In this document: positions 10,114 to 19,221 of the stretch, piece by piece
Layout: every line of letters starts with the position of its first letter
Position numbering within the stretch: the first letter of the stretch is position 1
Assembly: GCA_022564995.1 (NCBI GenBank)
Contig: JADFKK010000002.1
Location: forward strand, 1 to 64,000
Length of the DNA stretch: 64,000 bases
Direction: 5' to 3'
Source of the DNA: Planctomycetota bacterium
Lineage (GTDB): Bacteria > Planctomycetota > Planctomycetia > Pirellulales > JADFKK01
Translations under genes and position numbers: made by a program
The notes under the pieces: generated by a model
The model's database searches: none
What the model saw: the letters and a program-made list of their open reading frames with translations, nothing else
What the model was told of the DNA's origin: nothing

Positions 10114-10471
10114 TGGAAGGCCTCCCGGGACTAAGCAGTCAGTAAGTGAGTCATGAAGCGGGTATCTCGGAGTCTAGTTTCGATGCCCGCCATTACGCGG
10201 CGGGAAGCGGTAGATCGATGGTTCCGGTCGCACCAACAAATTCAGGATGCGAAAGGGTGCGACCGGAACCTCTGCGTATAAATGCCGATTCCGGGCATTT
10301 CAACAAAATTCGGGAAGAATTCTTGGCGATGAAGATCGATGCTCGCTTGAAGGAGGAGCCCGAATTGAAAGCAACCGGCACTCGTGTTGCCGCAAGGTGT
10401 TGTATGGCCGGGACTTGCGCACAACGTGCCGACGCTTCATCCGCTCCGAAGCAACGCGGTTCGATTCAACG

Positions 10472-11062
10472 CTATGCCCGTCGTCGCCGACGGGACGTGA
10501 CCAGCACTCCCAACAGTCCAAGCATTGCGAGGATTGCTGTTGTCGGCTCTGGCACAGCTTCGCCGACACCCAGCGCCGCTTCGGGCGAGCCGGCCGGTCC
10601 GGGTCCGGTCCAGGCGGCGAGCAGCACGGTCAGGTCGGCGAAGTTGACCACGGTCGTGAGGGAATCGACCAGATTGCCCCCGTCGGCCCCGATGTCCTTG
10701 TTCCAGTTGGCCAGCAGCACGGCCAAATCCTCGAAGTCGACGAATCCGTTTCCGGTCAAGTCGGTGAACGGTCCGCTGCCCGTTCCGTAACCAAAGTTGG
10801 CGTCCAGGAATTGTTGTTCATCACCCAGTTAACCCTGGGATTGGCCGTGGACGTAGATATTCCCGTAGCTGCCGTTGCTGACGAGAGAGCCGTTCGAGTA
10901 ACCGGTCGTCCAAACCTTGCCGGCCGCGGCGGTCGCCCCGGGAAAATCAAACCTTGTCAGCCCGGATTGATAGACGTTGTCGTTCCCGTCCACCGCCGCA
11001 TTCGATCCATCGTGTTGATTTGAAAAAGGATGGATCGTGTCGATTGCGTCGAGCGTGGCCAC
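10472..11062 (-). pseudogene. Remnant of a PEP-CTERM/dockerin-like protein, 5'-truncated with an in-frame stop
   Basis: ORFs 10829..11062 and 10472..10759 share one frame, separated by a TAA at 10829-10831 (...YGNIYVHGQSQG*LGDEQQFLDANFGYGTGSGPFTDLTGNGFVDFEDL...PEPTTAILAMLGLLGVLVTSRRRRRA). No signal peptide at the 5' end. Confidence 0.7.
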
Positions 11063-11064
11063 CC

Positions 11065-11814
11065 CTACAGCAAACTCTCCAGCAGCAGCCGCAGTTTGCG
11101 CATCTCGCCGGTGTGATCAACACCCTCGACCGGTTTCAGATGAACTGACAGGGCTCGGCTGTACTTGTGCTTGCAGAGCAGGGTGACGAGCCGGCCGTAT
11201 TCGATGTCGCCCTGGCCGACACGAACCTGGAATTCGTCCTTTTTTGTGTCGCGCAGGTGGACGTGAGAGGTGTACTTGAGCAGCGACTCGTACGATCCGC
11301 CCGCCTTCTCGCCATACGCCAAATGGCTGGGGTCGAGCGCCAGGGCCAGCCCCTTGACGTTTTCGCAGAGCACACCGACCGTATCGGGATCGCCCGAGAC
11401 GCGGCCGTACTCGGTCTTGAGCCCCACGACCACGCCTTCGATCGAGGCCAGCGAGACGAGCTTTCGAAGCCGTTCGACTTCTTCGTTGAAGGGCGTACCC
11501 AAATCGGTGCTGGGGATGGCGAGACAGACCACCTTGGTCGCCTTGGCCAATCGGCAGACCGCCGCGAATTGCTCGTAATAGGCCTCGCCGGTCGCCGTGA
11601 CGTCGACGCTGTAGGCCACCGGGGTCAGCCGCAGCGTATGCCGACAGAGGTCGACGGCCCGATCGAAGTCAGCTAGCACTTCCGAAGGCTTGAGGTGCTT
11701 GCCGTCTTCGTGGATATCGATCTCCACGCGGGAATACTCCAGATCGACCAGCCGTTGCAGGGCGGCGTCGAGCGGTAAGTCGGGAAAACATTCGGTCGAA
11801 GCGGCAACGAACAC
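11065..11814 (-). CDS. Sugar phosphate isomerase/epimerase-like TIM-barrel protein
   Basis: 'EGVVVGLKTEYGRVSGDPDTVGVLCENVKGLALALDPSHLAYGEKAGGSYESLLKYTSHVHLRDTKKDEFQVRVGQGDIEYGRLVTLL' is AP-endonuclease-2/xylose-isomerase-like TIM-barrel. Confidence 0.8.
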   Translation of the reverse strand: MFVAASTECFPDLPLDAALQRLVDLEYSRVEIDIHEDGKHLKPSEVLADFDRAVDLCRHTLRLTPVAYSVDVTATGEAYYEQFAAVCRLAKATKVVCLAIPSTDLGTPFNEEVERLRKLVSLASIEGVVVGLKTEYGRVSGDPDTVGVLCENVKGLALALDPSHLAYGEKAGGSYESLLKYTSHVHLRDTKKDEFQVRVGQGDIEYGRLVTLLCKHKYSRALSVHLKPVEGVDHTGEMRKLRLLLESLL

Positions 11815-12021
11815 TCAAGACTCCTTCATGAGAGGGGGGCAACAGTATCAAATAAATCGACGGTACGCTCCCCCGGCCAAGCGACCCTCTGGCAACACCG
11901 CTCCGGGCAACAACCTCGGGCGTTGCAGGGAGCCTAACCTACAATACAATAGCGCCATAGGGCAAATCAGCCGCAATAGCATCTCGCAAGATGTTCCAAC
12001 CGCGATCATAAGGAAATCGAC

Positions 12022-13137
12022 ATGGAATCCAACATCCCCGATGTTCCAGGCCCCAGTGTTCAAGGCAATTTTCCGACCCAGGGGACGGTTGTCGTTGCCC
12101 AGCCCGTGCGGCGGCGCCCGGTGTGGCTGTTTTTTGTCTTCGGGGGCCTGCTGTGCATGTTGGCGGTTTCGATGCTGATGAATCTCGTTTTCATGGCCAG
12201 CAGCAGTGCCTCGGCCATGAGCGGGGCGAACCGCCTTGACGAGAAGGTGGTCTCGCACCGCGGCGAGGAGAATCTCGGCGCCGGCGCCAAAATTGCCATC
12301 ATCACCATCGACGGCGCGATCCTCCGTAGCGAGGGACACGTAAAACACCAGATTGACCGCGCGCGTGAGGATGAAGACGTTAAAGCCATCGTACTGCGGA
12401 TCAATTCTCCCGGCGGAACGGTCACGGCCAGCGATTATCTGTATCACCACCTGGTCGAATTGCGCAAGGAGAGAAACATTCCGATCGTCGTCAGCATGGG
12501 CGGTATCTGCGCCAGCGGCGGCTACTACATCGCCATGGCCGTGGGCGATCGCGAGAAAGTGATCTTCGCCGAACCGACCACCTGGACCGGTTCGATCGGC
12601 GTGATCATTCCCCATTATAACTTCTCCGGCCTGATGAAGGAGTATGGCATCGAAGATGATTCCATCTCCAGTCATCCACTCAAAGAGACCGGCAGCGCGA
12701 CGAAGGAAATGAGCCCCGAGCAACGCGCGATTCTCCAAGAGCTTGTCCAGCTCAGCTTCGAGGGTTTTAAGGACATCGTCAAGCAGGGCCGACCGGAGCT
12801 TGATGACCAGACGAAGGACGAGGACGGCTTAACCGATCTGGACAAAGTAGCCACCGGCCAGGTGTTCACCGCCGCGCAGGCCGAACAGCGGGGATTGGTC
12901 GACGAAATCGGATTTATCGAGAAGGCCATCGACCGAGCGATTGAGCTGGCCGGACTGGATGCCGACGAGGTTCAAGTCGTGCGTTACGAACGACCGCCCA
13001 GTCTGCTGGGCAGCTTGTTGGGCGCCGAAGCGCGGGGCAAACAACCCGACCTTACCGCACTTCTCGAACTGACGACCCCGCGAGCCTATTACCTGTACTC
13101 GGTCGCACCCGCGCTGGTAAGCAGCGGCGGGCAGTGA
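12022..13137 (+). CDS. sppA: Signal peptide peptidase SppA-type S49 serine protease
   Basis: TM segment, 'VLRINSPGGTVTASDYLYHHL', 'VVSMGGICASGGYYIAMAVGDREKVIFAEPTTWTGSIGVI'. Confidence 0.92.
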   Translation: MESNIPDVPGPSVQGNFPTQGTVVVAQPVRRRPVWLFFVFGGLLCMLAVSMLMNLVFMASSSASAMSGANRLDEKVVSHRGEENLGAGAKIAIITIDGAILRSEGHVKHQIDRAREDEDVKAIVLRINSPGGTVTASDYLYHHLVELRKERNIPIVVSMGGICASGGYYIAMAVGDREKVIFAEPTTWTGSIGVIIPHYNFSGLMKEYGIEDDSISSHPLKETGSATKEMSPEQRAILQELVQLSFEGFKDIVKQGRPELDDQTKDEDGLTDLDKVATGQVFTAAQAEQRGLVDEIGFIEKAIDRAIELAGLDADEVQVVRYERPPSLLGSLLGAEARGKQPDLTALLELTTPRAYYLYSVAPALVSSGGQ

Positions 13138-13172
13138 TGCGCGTGGAGGGCCGTCGGCATGCCACTTGCTTT

Positions 13173-13250
13173 GAGCGGCAAGGCGCTAGCCGCCGGTGAA
13201 TCTACGTTACGTCTTTCCGCACAATACCCGCGGCTAGCGCCTTGCGGCTC
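13173..13250. repeat. Imperfect hairpin (GCGCTAGC-type) between convergent genes; possible bidirectional terminator
   Basis: gagcggcaaggcgctagccgccgg ... cccgcggctagcgccttgcggctc, between stops at 13137 (+) and 13254 (-). Confidence 0.7.
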
Positions 13251-13253
13251 ACC

Positions 13254-14369
13254 TTAAAAGCGGCCTTCGTCCGGTCCGCGTCGCCCGGGAGGACCGTCGT
13301 TGGGTGGCCCGCGTTGATCGGGCCGCCGATCACCCGGCGGTCCGGGGCCTCGACGACCGCCGCCACGACGCGATCTGGACTTTTTCTTGACGTACAGCCG
13401 CATCAACTCGCGGTTGATGGCCTCCTTGCCTTGGTGTCGGGTCACTTCGCGCCGTTCTTCATCGTTCAATCCGTTTTCGAAAAACGCATCGAGTTTATCC
13501 TGACTAATCGACGGCCGGGATCCCCAAGGCAACCTGCCGTAGCGGCGCGGATCGTGGCGCCCATGCGGCGGCCGACCGCCGAAGCGCGGCAGCGAGGCCA
13601 CGACCAGTCGGTGGACCAATTCTCGCTTGGCGAGCGGGTCGCGCTCTTCGTCGAACAATTTCTGTGCTTTCGGGGGCAGGAGTTTCTTGAACTGTTCGAT
13701 GTCTTGATCCGCCAGGGGTAGCCGTTTTTCCGGGCCTACAGAGCGCTTCCACAGGGGAAACAGCATCATGTGAAAGTATGGCGAGTTCTTGTACTGCAAC
13801 ATCTTTCGGCGCGTTTCGACGGGCAAATCGTCCAGCAATTCTTGCTGGTGCGTCTTGAAGTAAGCAGCAAGCCACTTATAAACGCGTTCTCGTTCCTCTC
13901 TGGAAAAAGCCACTCCCCGCGTCGCTTTCTCGATCCTCTCCTTGGTCTCTTGGTCAAACTGCTGCTCCATCAATTCTTTGATTCGTTTGACGCGCTGCGG
14001 TCCCTGCAGACCGCGAAGCTCGTCTCGCTCCAGCGCCGTGAGCGTGGTAAGCCACGTGCGGTAGTGCTCCATGACGGCCATCAGTCGCTGAGATTTCGGA
14101 TCGCTGGCGATTCGCTTTTGCACCTTGCGAAGTCGTTGCTGTTTTTCCTCGTCGAATTTGTCGAAGCGCTCCTTCTTGCGGCGCAGCTCTTCTTTTTCCG
14201 CCGGCGACATAGCGGCAATTCTCGTCTTCCGCTCGGCCAGCGTCTCTTCTGCCCGCGCGACCGTGGGCCCCAGCAGCAGCGGCCCTAACAACAGCGCCGC
14301 GAGCAGCACCGCCGATTCAGCAGCCGAAACGCCTGGCCAACGTCTAATTCGATTCTGTCGTCTCATCAT
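13254..14369 (-). CDS. Secreted charged hypothetical protein (DUF3106-like; arginine/proline/glycine-rich tail)
   Basis: 'AAMSPAEKEELRRKKERFDKFDEEKQQRLRKVQKRIASDP'; C-terminal 'RRGGGRRGPGPPGDRRPDQRGPPNDGPPGRRGPDEGRF'. Confidence 0.7.
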   Translation of the reverse strand: MMRRQNRIRRWPGVSAAESAVLLAALLLGPLLLGPTVARAEETLAERKTRIAAMSPAEKEELRRKKERFDKFDEEKQQRLRKVQKRIASDPKSQRLMAVMEHYRTWLTTLTALERDELRGLQGPQRVKRIKELMEQQFDQETKERIEKATRGVAFSREERERVYKWLAAYFKTHQQELLDDLPVETRRKMLQYKNSPYFHMMLFPLWKRSVGPEKRLPLADQDIEQFKKLLPPKAQKLFDEERDPLAKRELVHRLVVASLPRFGGRPPHGRHDPRRYGRLPWGSRPSISQDKLDAFFENGLNDEERREVTRHQGKEAINRELMRLYVKKKSRSRRGGGRRGPGPPGDRRPDQRGPPNDGPPGRRGPDEGRF

Positions 14370-14898
14370 CTTCCAGCTCGATTTCCTCAGCCTCGGATAC
14401 CGGAACGTCGGGAAACAGCCCCGCCTCGTAGATCAGCCGCAGGCTCTCGATGTCGCCGATCTGCTGATATGCGTCGAGGTGCTCCAGCACCGGTAAATCC
14501 TCGGCCAACTCGTCGTTGTCGTTGGGCAGCATGAGCCACGCCGCCGCAAATCCCACCGCCGCCGCGGCCAGCAGTCCGCCTGAGCCCAACAGCCACTGCC
14601 GCCGCCGACGAGCGGGCCATTTCGACTTCTGCTGCTGAAGCTCCTCTTCGGCATTCACCGCCACCATCTCGACCGTGGTTGCGGCAAACGACTCGCCGAC
14701 CGTAACGCGCGGCAGGCATTCCAGCAAATCCCACGCTTTTTGTAGATGCTGCATCTCCAGTCGATACGCTTCGTCGCGGCCAAGCCTCTCTTCCACCGCC
14801 CGATGCGCATCGGCATCGAGTTCGCCGTCGAGATAAGCGACCAGTTCCGTCGCGGTCTCGCTCGGCGCTTCTTCGGGTGCTGGCTGGGATGGGTTCAT
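14344..14898 (-). CDS. Anti-sigma factor-like membrane protein
   Basis: 'ELVAYLDGELDADAHRAVEERLGRDEAYRLEMQHLQKAWDLLE' zinc-finger-like anti-sigma N-terminus, then TM 'WLLGSGGLLAAAAVGFAAAWLML'; directly downstream of the sigma gene and overlapping 13254..14369. Confidence 0.75.
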   Translation of the reverse strand: MNPSQPAPEEAPSETATELVAYLDGELDADAHRAVEERLGRDEAYRLEMQHLQKAWDLLECLPRVTVGESFAATTVEMVAVNAEEELQQQKSKWPARRRRQWLLGSGGLLAAAAVGFAAAWLMLPNDNDELAEDLPVLEHLDAYQQIGDIESLRLIYEAGLFPDVPVSEAEEIELEDDETTESN

Positions 14899-14920
14899 GG
14901 TATTGGTGGAAAGCTATTCC

Positions 14921-15571
14921 TCATCGACCGATATCCGGCCGCTCGCCATTTTCCAAATAAGGCCTAATAACCTCTTTAATGTTCTCTCTCGCCCGAGCCA
15001 ACAGAGATTTTACGGCCTGGGGACTAATCTGCATGACTTCGGCGACGTCGGCATAACACATGTCCTCGAACTTGTTAAGCAGCACGGCCATCCGCTGGCG
15101 CTCGTTCAGCACACCCAACGCCTCGCGCACCATTTCCTGCATCTCGGACCGCGCGACTTGTCGCGCCGGCATCAGTCCGCTGGCCGCCTGGGCCATCATC
15201 TCCAACGGATTGGCCGCCGCCGCGCCGCTTTCGGTGGCCACGAGATTCACTTCGCGCCGCCGAGACTTGCTCCGCAGCGCGTTACGGGCCACGTTGTTGG
15301 CGATGGTAAACAACCACGTCGAAAACTTCGCGCCGGGAACATATCGTTTGCGGGCACGATAAACTCGCAGAAATACTTCCTGGGCCAGATCCTCGGCCAG
15401 ATCGTAGCTGCCGATCAGGTGGGTGAGCACCATCACCAGCCGATTCTGGTAACGTAGCATCAACTCCTCGAAGGCCGCGGCACTGTCGTCGCGCACCTCA
15501 AGCATCAGCCGGACGTCGGGGTCCCGCTGGGTATAGCGCAAGGCAGTGGAGTCGCTGATGGCCAAATTCAA
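14921..15571 (-). CDS. RNA polymerase sigma factor, sigma-70 family (ECF-like)
   Basis: 'FEELMLRYQNRLVMVLTHLIGSYDLAEDLAQEVFLRVYRARKRYVPGAKFSTWLFTIANNVARNALR...MAVLLNKFEDMCYADVAEVMQISPQAVKSLLARARENIKE'. Confidence 0.93.
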   Translation of the reverse strand: MNLAISDSTALRYTQRDPDVRLMLEVRDDSAAAFEELMLRYQNRLVMVLTHLIGSYDLAEDLAQEVFLRVYRARKRYVPGAKFSTWLFTIANNVARNALRSKSRRREVNLVATESGAAAANPLEMMAQAASGLMPARQVARSEMQEMVREALGVLNERQRMAVLLNKFEDMCYADVAEVMQISPQAVKSLLARARENIKEVIRPYLENGERPDIGR

Positions 15572-15751
15572 CCTCTTCGCCCGATCTCGTTTCGTGGGGA
15601 TTTCGCCGCCGGACGGCTACCGTCATGATAAGCCGAAACGGCCATGGGCGAAACCGGCAAGCGGCAGCCCCATGATAGCATCCGGGGGGTCTCCCTGAGA
15701 TTATAAACCCCGCCGGGGAGCCGAGGTTTCTCGGGGCCACCAGCCACCCAT

Positions 15752-16540
15752 TTATCCGCCGCCCAGCAGCTCTCGGACGAACTGCTGATAATCTTCGGCC
15801 CCGTGCGACTTGGGGGAGTAGTCGAAGATCGACTGGCCGAAACTGGGGGCCTCGGCCAGGCGAATGTTGCGGCGAATCCGCGTCTGAAACACATGCGTCT
15901 GAGACCAGGGGCTTTGCTGGCCGCGGGCCTGCTCGAAAAACGCATCGACGTCGCGGCTCACCTCCGTCGCCAGCCGGGTCGCAGAGTCATACATGCAAAA
16001 CATCACGCCGCTCAAACGCAGCTTCGGGTTGAGCCGCCGCGAGACCAAATCGATCGTCTCCAGCAGCTTGCTCAACCCATGCAGGGCGAGAAAATGCGGC
16101 TGCAATGGCAGAAACACCTCATCGACCGCGGCCAGGGCATTAAGCGTGAGGATTCCCAGCGACGGGGGACAGTCGATGATGATGTAGTCGAACCGCCCGG
16201 CCACTTCGACCAGCCGATCGCGAAGGATCAGCTCCCGGCCGACCTCGCCGGCCAATTCGACTTCGGCCGCGGCCAAATCAAGATGCGAGGGGACGACCCA
16301 AAAGTGTTCGTTGAGCTGCTGGCAGGCATCGGCGAGACTCGCCTTGCGGACCAGCACGTCGTAGATCGAAAGCGCATCTTGCTCCGCCGAAGCCCCGACG
16401 TGCAGCGTGGCGTGCGCCTGAGGGTCGAGATCGATCAGGCAGACGCTCTGGCCGGTGGCCGCCAGCGCGGCGCTGATGTTGACCGCCGAAGTCGTTTTGC
16501 CGACGCCGCCCTTCTGGTTGATCATCGCGATGCTGCGCAT
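15752..16540 (-). CDS. ParA/Soj-family ATPase (orphan; no parB nearby)
   Basis: 'MINQKGGVGKTTSAVNISAALAATGQSVCLIDLDPQAHATLHVG', 'DYIIIDCPPSLGILTLNAL'. Confidence 0.93.
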   Translation of the reverse strand: MRSIAMINQKGGVGKTTSAVNISAALAATGQSVCLIDLDPQAHATLHVGASAEQDALSIYDVLVRKASLADACQQLNEHFWVVPSHLDLAAAEVELAGEVGRELILRDRLVEVAGRFDYIIIDCPPSLGILTLNALAAVDEVFLPLQPHFLALHGLSKLLETIDLVSRRLNPKLRLSGVMFCMYDSATRLATEVSRDVDAFFEQARGQQSPWSQTHVFQTRIRRNIRLAEAPSFGQSIFDYSPKSHGAEDYQQFVRELLGGG

Positions 16541-16601
16541 GGGGAATCCTTTCCGCGGTGCCAGTGCGTCGTCAAGACTAATAATTGGGGTGGTACATAC
16601 C

Positions 16602-16669
16602 AGCCGCGGGGCGCTAGCCCCCGGTTCTCGCCATGACCTGCACCAACCAGGGGCTAACGCCCCGCGGCT
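16602..16669. repeat. Hairpin AGCCGCGGGGCGCTAGCCCC / GGGGCTAACGCCCCGCGGCT
   Basis: 20-bp near-perfect arms at 16602-16621 and 16650-16669; same family as 13173..13250 and the core of 26143..26283. Confidence 0.8.
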
Positions 16670-16757
16670 AATCCCGAGATCAAGGCTTGACGCGGCACTA
16701 GGAGCGGCGATTATATACTGCGGATCGCCGGGGCAGCTAGACGGAATATCACGACCG

Positions 16758-16821
16758 GTAGCTGGATTCGCAAGAATTCAGATCGACGCCCGCTCGTCTG
16801 AATTCTTGCGAATTCAGCTAC
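16758..16821. terminator. Strong hairpin overlapping the stop codon of 16818..17354 (terminator-like, no U-tract)
   Basis: gtagctggattcgcaagaattcaga ... tctgaattcttgcgaattcagctac. Confidence 0.5.
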
Positions 16822-17354
16822 GGAAACTGCTCACCAAAAAACTCCTTCAGGCCCTCGGTCGTGCTTTCGATCAAGGTGGCTTGCTGGCCGTTTTCAAGTT
16901 GTCGTACCAGGCGGCAGTTCAGGGCGAAGAGCAGCGTCACCTGGCCCTCGTCGTCGGCGAACCGCAACGCATAATCCCACAAAGGCTGGCAATCCGACGG
17001 CGCAACGTCCCAATCGTAGCTGGCGTCCATCCGCAGCGCGTGTCGGACGTTGCTGATGCCGGGGGCCTTGTCTTTGTCGCTCGTATCCTTCCGTGCCAAG
17101 ACGAACAGACGGGCGCCGTCAATTTGGATTGTCTCCAGCGGTTCGCCGGCCCCTTTGCTTCCCAGCCGCAGGGCTTCAATCCGCGGAGCCCGAGCGATGA
17201 GGACCGTCGCCGGCGTTCCCCAGCGCTGCTGCGTGCGGTGAGTTTGCTGGTAGCTGAACCATTGGGCCGCCCCCGCCGCGACCGCCGCCAGGCCGAAGAT
17301 GAACAGAATCGTGAGCTTGCCGCGGATCGGTTTAGATGGTTCGGAGCTTGTCAT
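16818..17354 (-). CDS. Membrane-anchored hypothetical protein
   Basis: ORF track starts at 17810, but a more plausible start is ATG at 17354 (MTSSEPSKPIRGKLTILFIFGLAAVAAGAAQWFSYQQ), because the upstream part crosses a palindromic repeat (17451-17499) and another gene. Confidence 0.6.
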   Translation of the reverse strand: MTSSEPSKPIRGKLTILFIFGLAAVAAGAAQWFSYQQTHRTQQRWGTPATVLIARAPRIEALRLGSKGAGEPLETIQIDGARLFVLARKDTSDKDKAPGISNVRHALRMDASYDWDVAPSDCQPLWDYALRFADDEGQVTLLFALNCRLVRQLENGQQATLIESTTEGLKEFFGEQFP

Positions 17355-17450
17355 TGTCGTGGTGATTATACCATCGGGCCTCTTTTGGCCCAGGCACGAT
17401 GCCGATATATTGCACGAGCGGGTTCCGCTTGCCGAGCGGAATCTTGAATC

Positions 17451-17499
17451 GTGGCACCGGCGTCCCGCCGGTGAACCACAGGCGGGACGCCGGTGCCAC
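17451..17499. repeat. GTGGCAC-type palindromic element, copy 1
   Basis: gtggcaccggcgtcccgccggtgaaccacaggcgggacgccggtgccac. Confidence 0.85.
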
Positions 17500-17543
17500 A
17501 AGTTCCGCCCGGCAGGCGGGATATACGAACCCCGAGGAATCTC

Positions 17544-17771
17544 ATGGCCGATCCGTTTGATCCATATCGCGAAGCGCTGGTGATGGAGACCGAGACCGTT
17601 TGGCCGGTGGAGTATGACGATTGGGAGCTCGCCGAGCAGCAGCGAGTGGCCGAGCAACTGCACACCGATCCCGAGCGGGCGGCCGAGTTGACCTATGTCC
17701 GCACCCACACCGGATTCTGTCGTCAGATTACCGTTACGCCCGAAGATCTCGAACGACTCGGCGCCGGCTGA
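17544..17771 (+). CDS. Small acidic hypothetical protein (75 aa)
   Basis: ATG at 17544: MADPFDPYREALVMETETVWPVEYDDWELAEQQRVAEQLHTDPERAAELTYVRTHTGFCRQITVTPEDLERLGAG. Confidence 0.6.
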   Translation: MADPFDPYREALVMETETVWPVEYDDWELAEQQRVAEQLHTDPERAAELTYVRTHTGFCRQITVTPEDLERLGAG

Positions 17772-17991
17772 GTGGGGGGCGCGCAAGAGGAGGCTGTGCC
17801 GTCTTGCCATTCAAATCCGAAGCACGAAATCCTAAACAAATTCGAAGCACGAATGTAAAAAACTTCCGAACGTCCGGAGTTTCTGACATTTGGGATTCGG
17901 ATTTTTGATTTGTTTCGGATTTCGGATTTCGGATTTTCGACCTAGTGAAACTGTTTGACCTTGTCAACGCAAGCCCTCAGGTTCCCCGCAC

Positions 17992-19086
17992 GTGGCTGAC
18001 TCCTCCCAAATCGTTTCGGTGCCTTTGGCTGAACGCGGCTACGATGTTCTCGTCGGCACGCGGAACCTGGGTGAAGCCGGCGATTTTCTCTGCCAGCGGG
18101 CCGACGTTTCTCACGCGGTCGTAATTACCGACCAAAACGTCGAAGAGCCGCACGCCGTGTGCGTCGTCGAATCGCTGGCCGAGGCCGATCTGCAGGTCGA
18201 TCTGCTCGTCGTCGATGCCGGCGAAACCAGCAAGTCGATCGACATGGTCGATGGGCTGTGGCAGCAATTGCTCGAGCTGGGCGTCGATCGCAAGGCGGTG
18301 GTCGTGGCCGTCGGCGGCGGCGTGATCGGCGATTTGGCCGGCTTTGTGGCGTCGACTTACGGCCGCGGAATCTCGCTGATGCAGGTGCCGACCACGCTGC
18401 TGGCGCAGGTCGACAGCTCGGTCGGCGGCAAGGTCGGCATCAATCTGCCCGGCGCCAAGAACATGGTCGGCGCGTTCTGGCAGCCCGTCGGCGTGCTGAT
18501 CGACACGGCGGTGCTCGATACTCTGCCGCAGCGAGAGTATCGCTCCGGATTGGCCGAAGTCGTTAAATACGGCGTGATTCTTGACGCCGAATTCTTCGAG
18601 TATCTGGAAGCGAACATCGCGGGCCTAAACGACCGCGACGCGAAAGTGCTGCGTCACGTCGTCACCCGTTGTTGTGAAATGAAGGCCGAAGTCGTCGGGC
18701 AAGACGAGCGCGATCAAACCGGGCAGCGGGCCGTGCTCAACTACGGCCACACGTTTTGCCACGCCATCGAGACGGTCTGCGGTTACGGAAAATATCTACA
18801 CGGCGAAGCGGTCGCCATCGGCATGATCTGCGCCTCGCGGCTGGCCGAACGACTCGGCCGCATTGACGCCGCCTTGACGGCCCGCCAACGCGATCTGCTC
18901 ACGTCGCTTCAGTTACCCGTCGAGGTGCCCGAAGTCGACCACGATGCCCTGCTAGAAGCGATGACTCGCGACAAAAAAGTTGAGCACGGCCGCCTGTTTT
19001 TCGTTTTGCCCAGCCGCCTCGGACACGTCGAACTCGTCGGCGATGCCAGCCTCGATGATGCCCGTGCGGCGCTGGAAAATAAGTGA
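17992..19086 (+). CDS. aroB: 3-dehydroquinate synthase
   Basis: GTG start; 'VVVAVGGGVIGDLAGFVASTYGRGISLMQVPTTLLAQVDSSVGGKVGINLPGAKNMVGAFWQPVGVLIDTAVLDTLPQREYRSGLAEVVKYGVI', 'NYGHTFCHAIE'. Confidence 0.96.
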   Translation: MADSSQIVSVPLAERGYDVLVGTRNLGEAGDFLCQRADVSHAVVITDQNVEEPHAVCVVESLAEADLQVDLLVVDAGETSKSIDMVDGLWQQLLELGVDRKAVVVAVGGGVIGDLAGFVASTYGRGISLMQVPTTLLAQVDSSVGGKVGINLPGAKNMVGAFWQPVGVLIDTAVLDTLPQREYRSGLAEVVKYGVILDAEFFEYLEANIAGLNDRDAKVLRHVVTRCCEMKAEVVGQDERDQTGQRAVLNYGHTFCHAIETVCGYGKYLHGEAVAIGMICASRLAERLGRIDAALTARQRDLLTSLQLPVEVPEVDHDALLEAMTRDKKVEHGRLFFVLPSRLGHVELVGDASLDDARAALENK

Positions 19087-19221
19087 CGTTACCACGTGGC
19101 CACAGGCAGGCTTGTTATGCGACGGGGCGGCCGAAATACAATTTTCTGGTATCGCCTTCCGGCGAGCGGCGGCCGTGAGGCTGCCGGTAATTCCACGCTG
19201 GGTGTCAAGCTATACTTCTCT

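Noticed and set aside
17355-17810. N-terminal 152 residues of ORF 16818..17810
   Set aside because: Crosses a palindromic repeat and an opposing small ORF; a TM-containing start at 17354 is more plausible.
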